Translations under genes and position numbers: made by a program
Shown: in pieces, positions 1-6,698 of the stretch
Layout: every line of letters starts with the position of its first letter
How positions within the stretch are numbered: the first letter of the stretch is position 1
The notes under the pieces: model-generated
Databases searched by the model: none
What the model was told of the DNA's origin: nothing
Seen by the model: the letters and a program-made list of their open reading frames with translations, nothing else
Assembly (NCBI GenBank): GCA_964540815.1
Contig: CAZIOH010000151.1
Coordinates: 1-8,484 of the forward strand
Direction: 5' to 3'
Length of the DNA stretch: 8,484 bases
Origin: CAZIOH01 sp964540815
Lineage (GTDB): Bacteria; Myxococcota_A; Polyangia; Fen-1088

Positions 1-843
1 GCCGGCGAGCAAGTCGGCGAGGACAGCGGCGAGGCGGATCTCGCGGGAGATCTGCAGACCTTCCCGCTGGCCGACGTGATGTCCCTGCTCGCCCGCCAGC
101 ACCAGACGGGCGTCCTCACCATCCTCGGCAACGCCGCCCGGCTCGAGATCGATCTTCGCGACGGGTGCATCGATTTTGCGTCCGCCACCGGAATCGGCGG
201 GGACTTCCTGCTCGGCCGGTTCATCGCCGAGGCGAGCGATCTCGCACCCGCGATGCTCGACGAGGCCCTGGCGGAGCTTGAGGTCGCGGACGGGGACTTC
301 ATCGATCGGCTCCGGGCGCGGGGCAGGCGAACGCGCCGGCCCGGGGGCCCCGAGCGACGGATCCTCGGGCGAACCTTGGTGGCGCGCGGAGCGATCACCG
401 CCGCCGAGCTGACCTGCGCCCTGCGCCGGCAGGCGACCGAGCTCGCGTGCGAGGCCCTGCGCTGGTCGGAGGGGCGTTTCCGTTTTCACCGCCGCGCGGA
501 GCTGCCGGCCCTGGCGGCCGAGGCCGCCCTGCAGCTCCCGGTGGACGCGGTCCTCCTCGAAGGGCTCCGGCGGGTCGACGAGTGGCGGGTGATCGAGCGC
601 GGGATTCGCAACTTCGACGTGGTCTTCGTGCGGGACGAGCGGCGCATCGGGGACCTGCCCCTCGGCACCCTGACGCGTGACGAGATCCTGGTGCTCGACG
701 CGCTCAACGGCCGTCACTCGGTCCGCGACGTGATCCGCGGTCTGCGGATGGGCTCCTTCGACGTGACCCGCATGCTCCATGCCCTGCGCGAGCTCGGCCT
801 GGTCCGCCCGCGCGTCGAGCCAGTGGCCACCCCGGCCCGCTAG
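1..843 (+). CDS. DUF4388 (PATAN-type) domain protein, 5' end outside window
   Basis: The reading frame is open from the first base and stops at TAG 841-843, giving 280 visible residues. A GTG at 76 and an ATG at 79 are in frame, but they fall inside the conserved block at visible residues 21-41 (FPLADVMSLLARQHQTGVLT), which matches the start of DUF4388/PATAN domains. The true start is therefore upstream of the window. The domain continues with a glycine-rich stretch (GDFLLGRFI), a helical part with ILGRTLVARGAIT near residues 121-133, and an EALRWSEGRFRFH segment near 151-163. The last about 45 residues (roughly 225-271) look like a winged-helix-type helical domain ending in ALRELGLVRPR. Proteins of this family are known from gliding and signalling bacteria, often fused to receiver domains; the cut N-terminus could hold such a domain. 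No catalytic motif is seen, and a regulatory or scaffolding role is inference. It is the only gene in its local context that looks intact at its visible end. Confidence 0.8.
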   Translation, partial: AGEQVGEDSGEADLAGDLQTFPLADVMSLLARQHQTGVLTILGNAARLEIDLRDGCIDFASATGIGGDFLLGRFIAEASDLAPAMLDEALAELEVADGDFIDRLRARGRRTRRPGGPERRILGRTLVARGAITAAELTCALRRQATELACEALRWSEGRFRFHRRAELPALAAEAALQLPVDAVLLEGLRRVDEWRVIERGIRNFDVVFVRDERRIGDLPLGTLTRDEILVLDALNGRHSVRDVIRGLRMGSFDVTRMLHALRELGLVRPRVEPVATPAR

Positions 844-864
844 CGCACCGCCTTCGAATAGCGT

Positions 865-960
865 CAATACCGAGGCGGACAGGCCGAGCCGGCCGCGAGC
901 GCGACGACGAGGAATACCCGTAGGTATTGTGAGGAGGAGCAACGAAGCGGCCGGCTCGGA
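865..960. repeat. Nested inverted repeat (13-bp arms plus inner hairpin)
   Basis: CCGAGCCGGCCGC at 884-896 is the perfect reverse complement of GCGGCCGGCTCGG at 947-959. The 50-base interior holds a second perfect hairpin, AATACC (913-918), loop CGTA, GGTATT (923-928). CAATACC at 865-871 could pair with GGTATTG at 923-929 instead, so two alternative folds exist. The flanks of the inner hairpin are purine-rich (GACGACGAGG and GTGAGGAGGAG). The element lies 41 bases after the DUF4388 stop, so it could end that transcript, but there is no T-run. Its layout resembles dispersed intergenic palindromic elements; whether it is multicopy cannot be told from this window. No gene is seen between 844 and 977. 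Confidence 0.7.
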
Positions 961-977
961 TCGTCGGCCAGATATGA

Positions 978-1967
978 TGCTACTTCGAACGCGGTGCACA
1001 GGACGGCGCTTTCGGCGAGCTGATGGCCGACGGCGATCGCCCCGAAGTTTCCGACCACGTCTTCGCCACCATCCAGAGCGTTGCGGCGGCAGGGTTGATC
1101 GATCGTCTGTGCCCGACCCACTTTCGTCACGTCGTCATCGACGAGTGTCACCACCTGCCGCCGCCGTCGTACCAGGTCGTCGTCCTCCGCCTGCGACCGG
1201 CCCTCCTGGGCGGCCTCACGGCAACTCCCGAGCGAAGCGACGGCAAGTCCCTGCTGCCCGACTTCGACGGACACGTCGCGTGCGAGCTCCGGCTCTGGCA
1301 AGCCCTCGACCAGCAACTCCTGGTGCCGTTCGAGTACTTCGGCATCTCGGACACGACCGACCTGCGCAGCGTCCGTTGGACACGCGCGGGATACGACCAG
1401 GCGGCGCTGTCCGATCTCTACACGGGCAACGACGCCCGCGCCGCGCTGGTGCTCGCACAGCTCGCCCGCCGAATCGCCGACGTGCGCTCGCTCCGCGCCC
1501 TCGGCTTCTGCGTGAGCGTCGAACACGCGATCTTCATGGCTGCGCGGTTCTCGGCTGCCGGCGTCCCCGCAGCCGCCGTGCAAGGCGACTCCCCCCTGGA
1601 GGAGCGGACCCGTGCGGCAGCCCGGCTGCGCCAGCGCGAAGTGAACGTGCTCTTCACCTGCGATCTCTACAACGAGGGCGTCGACCTGCCGTTCGTGGAC
1701 ACTCTCCTGCTGCTCAGGCCCACCCAGAGCGCGACCCTCTTCTTGCAGCAACTCGGCCGCGGCCTCCGCCACCACGAGCACAAGCCATCGTGCCTCGTGC
1801 TCGACTTCATCGGCCAGCAGCATGAGCGATTCCGCTTCGACGGTCTGCTCGGCGGGATGACCGGGATCCCGCGTGCGCGCCTCGGCAAGGCGGTCGCCGA
1901 TGAATTCCCGTTCCTCCCAAGCGGCTGCGCCGTACAGCTCGATCGTGTTGCGCGCGATCAGATCCTG
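978..1967 (+). pseudogene. SF2 DEAD/DEAH-like helicase remnant, both ends missing
   Basis: The frame with helicase similarity opens after TGA 975-977 and is recognisable from FGELMADG to about QLDRVARDQIL, some 330 residues. Visible motifs are the DExH box DECHH (from 1140), motif III LTATPER (1215-1235), motif V near NEGVDLPFVD (about 1671-1700) and motif VI QQLGRGLR (1746-1769), followed by LVLDFIGQQHERFRF and a FPFLPSGC block. This order is typical of large bacterial SF2 helicases related to type III restriction and DUF3427 enzymes. The Walker A (GKT) motif, which should lie about 60 or more residues before DECHH, is absent, and the C-terminal domain is absent. An ATG at 1023 exists but cannot yield an active ATPase. 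The frame stays open past 1967 to 3263, but only as antisense of galT; similarity to helicases fades near 1967. I read it as a decayed or rearranged internal gene fragment. A misassembly is an alternative. Confidence 0.75.
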
Positions 1968-2017
1968 CGTTCGCGCGGCGCTGCTGTTCGACAGGTACGC
2001 GACCCCTGCCACCGGCT

Positions 2018-2040
2018 GAGCCGAGCGAGCTCCTCGGCTC
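2018..2040 (-). terminator. GC-rich hairpin at the end of galT
   Basis: GAGCCGAG (2018-2025) and CTCGGCTC (2033-2040) form a perfect 8-bp stem around a 7-base loop. The right arm ends on the last base of the galT stop codon (2040-2042 on the minus strand), which is where an operon terminator is expected. On the minus strand the bases after the stem are not a T-run, so it is not a canonical intrinsic terminator. Because the stem is symmetric it could also stop plus-strand read-through from the left. The sequence between about 1968 and 2017 shows nothing else recognisable. Confidence 0.5.
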
Positions 2041-3155
2041 TAATGACCGTCGGCGCCCTCCGCGGTGACGAGGGGGCGCAGCCGCTCGGCGGCCTGCTCG
2101 GGCGTGAGATCGCGCTGCGGCTCGGCCAGCATCTCGTACCCGACCATGAACTTCTTCACGCTCGCCGAGCGCAGCAAAGGCGGATAGACGTGGCCGTGCA
2201 GCTGCCAGTGGGGCGAGAAGGCATCCGGCGCGCGCGACGGCGACGGCGACGGCGACGGCCGATCGCCCGGCGCGAAAGGGGCCCCGTGCCAGCCCATCGA
2301 GTATGGGAAGGACACCTGGAAAAGGCGATCGTAGGCCCCGAGCAGGCTGCGAAGGACCCCGGCCAGCCCGAGCCGCTGATCCGCCGACAGCTCCGACATG
2401 CGGGCGACCGGCTGGCGCGGGAGGATCATCGTCTCGAACGGCCACACCGCCCAGTACGGGACCACCGCCAGGAACGCGTCGTTGGCGCAGACCGTGCGGG
2501 CCCCGCTCCGCAGCTCGGCCTCCGCGTAGTCGAGGAGCAGCCGTCGACCGTGGGCCTGCAGGTACCGGCGCTGGTGGGCGTCCTCGGTGGCGGCCTCGTT
2601 CGGCAAGGTGGACGATGCCCAGATCTGCCCGTGCGGATGCGGGTTCGAGCAGCCCATCACCGCGCCCTTGTTCTCGAACACCTGCACCCACGGATAGGTC
2701 TGGCCGAGGCGCCGGGTCTCGGTCGCCCAGGTGTCGACCACCGAGAGCACCGCGGGCGGCTCCATCTGCGCGAGGGTCAGGTCGTGCCGCGGCGAAAAGC
2801 ACATGACCCGGCAGACCCCGCGCACCGGAGCGGCGGTGAGCAGGCCACCGCCACCGCCCTCCACGCGAGCGTCGCCCCCGACACCCGCTCCCTCCGGGGC
2901 GTCGTCGGGCAGAAGGGCGCTGAAGTCGTTGTCGAAGACGAACGTCCCGGCATAGGCGGGATTCACGGCCCCCCCGGCGCGGGGGTTTCCCGGGCAGAGG
3001 TAGCACGTCGGATCGTAGGCCGGTCGCCCGTCCGGCGCCGCCGCCTCCACCTGGCCCTGCCACGGCCGCCGGGTCCGGTGGGGCGACACCAAGATCCACT
3101 GGCCGGTCAGCGGATTGAGACGGCGGTGTGGATGACTCTCGGGATCGAAGCTCAT
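2040..3155 (-). CDS. galT: Galactose-1-phosphate uridylyltransferase
   Basis: This 371-residue protein exchanges UMP between UDP-glucose and galactose-1-phosphate in the cytoplasmic Leloir pathway. It starts MSFDP and follows class I GalT end to end: HRRLNPLTGQWILVSPHR (10-27), the zinc pair C51 and C54 in CYLCPG, H124 in FSPRHDL, and the active-site block MGCSNPHPHGQIW (167-179) with H173 as zinc ligand, H175 as nucleophile and Q177. The C-terminal half has VPYWAVWPFET, FPYSMGWHGAPF and HWQLHGHVYPPLLRS with the second metal-site histidines H290, H320 and H322, then KKFMVGYEMLAEPQRDL. The overall pattern is close to E. coli GalT as remembered. Two low-complexity insertions stand out: a glycine run near 99-104 and an SPSPSPS stretch near 301-307. 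Its ATG overlaps the galK stop (ATGA, 3152-3155) with no Shine-Dalgarno upstream, so translation is probably coupled. A hairpin sits at its stop codon. Confidence 0.96.
   Translation of the reverse strand: MSFDPESHPHRRLNPLTGQWILVSPHRTRRPWQGQVEAAAPDGRPAYDPTCYLCPGNPRAGGAVNPAYAGTFVFDNDFSALLPDDAPEGAGVGGDARVEGGGGGLLTAAPVRGVCRVMCFSPRHDLTLAQMEPPAVLSVVDTWATETRRLGQTYPWVQVFENKGAVMGCSNPHPHGQIWASSTLPNEAATEDAHQRRYLQAHGRRLLLDYAEAELRSGARTVCANDAFLAVVPYWAVWPFETMILPRQPVARMSELSADQRLGLAGVLRSLLGAYDRLFQVSFPYSMGWHGAPFAPGDRPSPSPSPSRAPDAFSPHWQLHGHVYPPLLRSASVKKFMVGYEMLAEPQRDLTPEQAAERLRPLVTAEGADGH
2234..2257. repeat. Hexanucleotide microsatellite inside galT
   Basis: Four exact GCGACG copies in tandem lie within galT. 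On the coding strand they encode alternating Ser-Pro residues (about residues 301-308), between the metal-ligand histidine H290 and the HWQLHGH block, where E. coli GalT has only a short loop. Because the unit is 6 bases, copy-number change would keep the frame and only lengthen the loop. Confidence 0.8.
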
Positions 3156-4429
3156 GGAGTCGCGCGCACGCCACCGAGGCCGAGGCCGACCGGAATCAGG
3201 TGCGTACCGCTCGCCGGACGGGACACGAAGGGAGACATGCTGCGCCCGAACCGGCGGGCGTAGGCGGCTCCGATGGTCCGGGAAATCGCCTCCACCTCGG
3301 TGGTGCTCACCAGCATGACCGTCGAGCCTCCGAAACCACCGCCGGTCATGCGCGCCCCGTAGACCCCGGCGGCCCGCCCCATCCCCCGCGCGGCGTCCAC
3401 CAGGAGATCGAGCTCGTCGCAGCTGACCTCGTAATCCTGGCGCAAGGACGCGTGGCTCTCGTACATGAGCTCGCCCACCGCCGCGAAGTCGCCGGCTTGC
3501 AGGTGCCGGACCGCCGCCAGGGTCCGGGCGTTCTCGCTGACCACGTGGCGCGCCCGTCGCCGGACGACCGGGCTCGAGATGGCCGGGCTCGCCTCCACCT
3601 GGGCCAGGCTGGCGTGGCGCAAGCTCGACACCCCGAGCTCGGCCGCGGCCTGCGTGCACTCGGCCCGCCGCCGGGCGTACTCGCCGTCCCCGAGCGCGTG
3701 CTTGACGTTGGTGTTGCAGATGAGCACGCTCACCGCCGGATCGGCGAAGGGCACGACCCGGGTGGTCTCGGACTCGCAGTCGATGAGCAAGGCGCCGCGC
3801 GCGTCGCCCAGCACCGAGGTCAGCTGATCCATCAGCCCACAGGGCACGCCCGCGAATTCGTGCTCCGCCCGCCGGCACATCCGCGCCTTCTCGGTGGCGT
3901 CCACCGGGATCCCGAGCACCGCCTCGAGCAAGGTCGCGGTCGCCACCTCGAGGGCCGCGCTGCTCGACAGCCCGCCACCGAGCGGCACGCTCGAGGTCAC
4001 GAACACGCTCAGCGCCGGAACGCTGTGGCCGCGGCGCTGGAAGCCCGCGATCACCCCCCGCACGTAGTTGGCCCAGCCCGGCTGAAACGCCCCCGCATCA
4101 CCCGGCTCGATGGGACGACCGAGATCGATCTCGGCGGCCGTCCCCTGGGCGTCGCTGTGCAGGACCATGGTGCGCGGGCTCAGCGCCCCCGACATGGTGC
4201 GCGCCGAGCGCGGGGCCGCGGCCATCACCGTGTGGCGCTCGATGGCCATGGGCAGGACGAAGCCGCAGTTGTAGTCGGTGTGCTCGCCGATCAGGTTCAC
4301 CCGCCCCGGGGCGAGGGCCAGCCAGGCCGGCGCGCCCCCGAAGCGCTGGGCGAACCCGCGAACCGCCGACTGGACCACGGGATCGTGAGCGGGGACGCCG
4401 CCCTCGAGGGGGTTGGCGACGGCCATCAT
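3152..4429 (-). CDS. galK: Galactokinase (GHMP kinase)
   Basis: Galactokinase phosphorylates galactose at C1 with ATP, the entry step of the Leloir pathway. The protein is 425 residues, about 40 longer than E. coli GalK. The galactokinase signature GRVNLIGEHTDYN lies at 42-54 (R43, E49, D52). The GHMP ATP-binding loop PLGGGLSSSAALE is at 149-161. GLMDQL (199-203) carries the probable catalytic base D201. The third GHMP motif MTGGGFGGS starts at 361. The gene begins with two adjacent ATG codons (4427-4429 and 4424-4426). The first overlaps the upstream epimerase stop as ATGA, the second as TGATG, and neither has a clear Shine-Dalgarno sequence. The stop overlaps galT by 4 bp. The C-terminal tail after SGTHLI is a Gly/Leu-rich extension of unknown importance. 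All expected catalytic residues are present, so the enzyme should be active. Confidence 0.96.
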   Translation of the reverse strand: MMAVANPLEGGVPAHDPVVQSAVRGFAQRFGGAPAWLALAPGRVNLIGEHTDYNCGFVLPMAIERHTVMAAAPRSARTMSGALSPRTMVLHSDAQGTAAEIDLGRPIEPGDAGAFQPGWANYVRGVIAGFQRRGHSVPALSVFVTSSVPLGGGLSSSAALEVATATLLEAVLGIPVDATEKARMCRRAEHEFAGVPCGLMDQLTSVLGDARGALLIDCESETTRVVPFADPAVSVLICNTNVKHALGDGEYARRRAECTQAAAELGVSSLRHASLAQVEASPAISSPVVRRRARHVVSENARTLAAVRHLQAGDFAAVGELMYESHASLRQDYEVSCDELDLLVDAARGMGRAAGVYGARMTGGGFGGSTVMLVSTTEVEAISRTIGAAYARRFGRSMSPFVSRPASGTHLIPVGLGLGGVRATP

Positions 4430-5472
4430 CCGGGGTACCAGATGACGCGCGGCTCGCTGGCCGGACGCCGGTATTCCCAGGCCGCCTCCACCATCTTCGG
4501 CAGATCGTAGGTAGGACGCCAGTCGAGCAGGAATTTGGCCTTGGAGTTGTCGAGCCAGGTCGAGTGGTAGGGCGTGGGGACGGGGACCGTGGGCAGCCCG
4601 CGCGTCCGGCCGAGATAGGCGCCGAGCTCGCCGTAGTCCACCGGCTCGGTCATGCACACGTTGAAGGTCTGGCGGCGGGCCCGCGGGTTGTCGATGGCGG
4701 CCAGGATGGCGCCGCACAGGTCCTCGACGTGGACGAAGTTTCGCTTCACCGGGCGCCCGGCGGGATCGAGCATCACCGGGATCGCGCCCGACGCGATGTA
4801 GGCGTCGGCCTTCTCGGCGCCGACCAGCTCGCGCCAGCGCGGTCCACCGAACACGTCCTCGCCGAACGACAGCTGGTACCTGAAGTCGTCCTTCTCCATG
4901 ATCCAAGGGGCCCGCAGACAGCAGGCGTCGAGATCGTACTGGATGCAGAACTGCTCGAGCATCACCTCCTCGAGGACCTTGGAGAGGGCATAGCAGCCGG
5001 GATAGGCGCTGTGCTTCTGGGTCTCCGTCACCGGGATGGGGTGCGGGTAGAAGAAGTGCCCCATGCCCGCGTCCCCCCCGATGAGGATGAACTGGCGGAA
5101 GGTCGGGCTCGTGCGGGCCCCTTCCAGGATCCAGAACATGCCCTTGATGGCCACGTCCATGATCGACTCGGGGGTCTCTTTGGTGGTGGCGAGGTGCAGG
5201 ACGTGGGTCACACCCTCGAGCGCCCGGGCGACGAGCTCGCGGCTCTCGATCGAGCCCGCGACCACCTCGAGCCGGGACGAGGGCTCGAGCCGCCGGTTGT
5301 GGCACAGGGCGCGGACGATGAACCCGTCGAACGCGTGGTCGGCGAGCAGCCTGCGGATGAAGGCTTGCCCCACCTTGCCGGTTGCGCCGGTGACGAGGAT
5401 GCGCTTGCTCGCGCTCGTCCCGGAAGATCCGGGCGGTGACGACGTGGAGGTGGAGGTGGAGGTGGTGGACAT
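4426..5472 (-). CDS. Extended SDR, NAD(P)-dependent epimerase/dehydratase; candidate GalE role
   Basis: This 348-residue Rossmann protein starts at ATG 5470-5472, the first ATG, GTG or TTG in frame after the assembly gap. The first 22 residues are a Ser/Thr/Pro-rich tail (alternating S-T) before KRILVTGATGKVG, whose nucleotide-binding TGxxGxxG is at 28-35. HLAT (93-96) follows the fourth strand. The active-site YxxxK is Y161 and K165 in CYALSK. The position that normally holds the catalytic Ser/Thr (usually SS before a VYG-like motif) reads ILIGGDAGMG (129-138), so that residue seems replaced. RNFVHVEDL and the C-terminal LLDWRPTYDLPKMVE are typical of NAD-dependent sugar epimerases. Its place directly before galK, with an ATGA overlap (4426-4429), makes UDP-galactose 4-epimerase or another sugar-nucleotide or sugar oxidation step plausible, but the sequence does not single out GalE. 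A GAGGAA lies 16 bases before the start, too far for a standard Shine-Dalgarno. Confidence 0.85.
   Translation of the reverse strand: MSTTSTSTSTSSPPGSSGTSASKRILVTGATGKVGQAFIRRLLADHAFDGFIVRALCHNRRLEPSSRLEVVAGSIESRELVARALEGVTHVLHLATTKETPESIMDVAIKGMFWILEGARTSPTFRQFILIGGDAGMGHFFYPHPIPVTETQKHSAYPGCYALSKVLEEVMLEQFCIQYDLDACCLRAPWIMEKDDFRYQLSFGEDVFGGPRWRELVGAEKADAYIASGAIPVMLDPAGRPVKRNFVHVEDLCGAILAAIDNPRARRQTFNVCMTEPVDYGELGAYLGRTRGLPTVPVPTPYHSTWLDNSKAKFLLDWRPTYDLPKMVEAAWEYRRPASEPRVIWYPG
5444..5461. repeat. GTGGAG hexamer repeat in the SDR N-terminus
   Basis: Three exact GTGGAG units follow one another and lead into GTGGTG. On the coding strand they give the alternating Ser-Thr tail of the epimerase-like protein. 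It is a coding microsatellite like the one in galT, and probably lies outside the Rossmann fold. Confidence 0.75.
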
Positions 5473-5531
5473 TGGGTTGGGGCTCAGGTTCCTCGGCCGG
5501 GTGATGGAAGGTGCATGTTGGTCATCGTCTC

Positions 5532-5680
5532 GTCGCCTCGTTGTCGTCTCTTGGTCGTCTCNNNNNNNNNNNNNNNNNNNNNNNNNNNNNNNNNNNNNNN
5601 NNNNNNNNNNNNNNNNNNNNNNNNNNNNNNNNNNNNNNNNNNNNNNNNNNNNNNNNNNNNNGTCGTCTCTTGGTCGTCTC
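5532..5680. repeat. 11-bp tandem repeat interrupted by the gap
   Basis: The unit is about GTCGTCTCTTG. Left of the gap are GTCGCCTCGTT (5532-5542, degenerate), GTCGTCTCTTG (5543-5553) and a partial GTCGTCTC (5554-5561). Right of it are GTCGTCTCTTG (5662-5672) and GTCGTCTC (5673-5680). The 19 bases on each side, GTCGTCTCTTGGTCGTCTC, are identical. This is the only non-overlapping junction of the minus-strand cluster, between the permease stop and the epimerase start. It may be a slippage-prone spacer or an array of binding sites; no promoter is recognisable in the known bases. The true copy number is hidden by the gap. Confidence 0.75.
5562..5661. other. Assembly gap (100 N)
   Basis: Exactly 100 unknown bases, a conventional placeholder length, so the true distance is unknown. 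Because both flanks end in the same 19-base sequence, the real gap could be zero (contigs overlapping by 19 bases) or could hide a longer tandem array. A small gene or promoter inside cannot be excluded. Confidence 0.95.
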
Positions 5681-5690
5681 GTCGTCGCTC

Positions 5691-6698
5691 TCAGCGGACT
5701 CGGCGCTTGGCGGCATTCCTCTCGAAGATGCGATCCACGATCACGGCCGCGAGGATCACGCCCCCGGCCACCACGTTCTGCCACAGGGACTTGCCGATCA
5801 GGTTCACGGCGTTGAACGTGATCTGCATGATACCCGCGCCGATCAGCACCCCGAACACCGACCCGCGGCCACCGAGGAGCGAGCAGCCCCCGAGGACCGC
5901 GGCGGCCACGGCGTGGAGCTCATAGGCCGACCCCAGCGACGGGGTCGCGCTCGGCAGGTACGCGACGTACAGCACGCCGGCCATTCCCGAGAGCCCGGCG
6001 CTAGTGATGAAGGTCACTAGACGGATCCGCTGCACCGGGACCCCCGAGAGCCGGGCTGCCTCCGGATTGGAGCCGATGGCGTAGGCGTAGCGACCGAGGA
6101 TGGTCCGGTGCATCAGGAACGCCACGATGGCGATGGCGACGAGGGCGAACCAGAAGGGCATGGGCATCCCGAGGCCGATCCCTTCCCCGAGAAAGCGGAA
6201 GCCGGGGTACTTGCCCTGGAAGCCGATGTCGGTGCCGCCGGTCATGACCTCGGCCGCCCCGCGCAGGAGCAGCATCGACGCCAGCGTGACCACGAACGGC
6301 TGCAGGCCGAGGCGGGTGATGATCATCCCCTGCGCGTACCCGATGGCCAGCGACAGGCCGAGCGCGACCGCGACCGCCTCGCCGATTCCGAAGCCCGAGT
6401 ACATCGTCAGGTAACTGGTGGTGACCGCCGACACGCAGATGATCGAACCGATCGACAGGTCGATGCCGCCCGCGATGATCACCACCGCCTCGCCGAGCGC
6501 AAACAGCGAGATGAGGGAGATGTGCCGGACGGTGTTGCGCAGGTTGTCAGGGTTGAGGAAGACCGGGTTCAGCGCCGCGGTCAGGACCGCGAGGCCGAGC
6601 ATCACCCCCAGCATGGTCAGCTCCTTCTTCATGAGCTTCCACCGGGCGGGTGCCGTCACGACCACTGGACCTGGGCTGGGAATCGACATTTCGTTCAT
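5691..6698 (-). CDS. Sugar ABC transporter permease, RbsC/MglC-like
   Basis: The protein has 335 residues, the usual length for BPD_transp_2 permeases of ribose/galactose-type (CUT2) importers. The first about 22 residues are a polar cytoplasmic tail. Hydrophobic stretches follow, for example at about 28-48, 60-93, 105-124, 133-147, 180-196, 228-247 and 262-296. The hallmark GGIDLSIGS is at 78-86, the cytoplasmic loop IGSNPEAARLSGV at 208-220 is the likely ATPase contact, and GGCSLLGGRGSVFG (270-283) is the second conserved block. The protein should form a homodimeric inner-membrane pore working with the adjacent ATPase. The start ATG (6696-6698) overlaps the ATPase stop as ATGA with no Shine-Dalgarno. 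A second ATG three codons in (6687-6689) is possible. Substrate cannot be read from the permease; galK and galT downstream point to galactose or a related sugar. Confidence 0.93.
   Translation of the reverse strand: MNEMSIPSPGPVVVTAPARWKLMKKELTMLGVMLGLAVLTAALNPVFLNPDNLRNTVRHISLISLFALGEAVVIIAGGIDLSIGSIICVSAVTTSYLTMYSGFGIGEAVAVALGLSLAIGYAQGMIITRLGLQPFVVTLASMLLLRGAAEVMTGGTDIGFQGKYPGFRFLGEGIGLGMPMPFWFALVAIAIVAFLMHRTILGRYAYAIGSNPEAARLSGVPVQRIRLVTFITSAGLSGMAGVLYVAYLPSATPSLGSAYELHAVAAAVLGGCSLLGGRGSVFGVLIGAGIMQITFNAVNLIGKSLWQNVVAGGVILAAVIVDRIFERNAAKRRVR

Noticed and set aside
76..843. GTG 76 or ATG 79 as the start of the DUF4388 gene
   Set aside because: Conserved domain residues continue upstream in the same open frame to base 1, so the gene starts before the window.
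864..2012. A 382-residue minus-strand frame opposite the helicase piece
   Set aside because: No recognisable domain, and its composition is that of an antisense shadow; the plus strand carries ordered helicase motifs.
1023..3263. A 746-residue plus-strand frame as one large helicase gene
   Set aside because: Helicase similarity stops near base 1967; the rest is antisense to galT, whose catalytic motifs are unmistakable on the minus strand. The long openness follows from high GC content.
3128..4510. Plus-strand frame of 460 residues opposite galK
   Set aside because: Antisense of a clear galactokinase; it has no family-like motif.
5532..5680. CRISPR array at the repeat around the gap
   Set aside because: The units are 11 bases and directly adjacent, without 25-40 base repeats or unique spacers, and no cas gene is near.
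5473..5784. Extension of the epimerase through the gap to an ATG at 5784
   Set aside because: It would cross 100 unknown bases and overlap the permease gene; the added residues are only translated repeat. ATG 5470-5472 is the first start on the near side of the gap.
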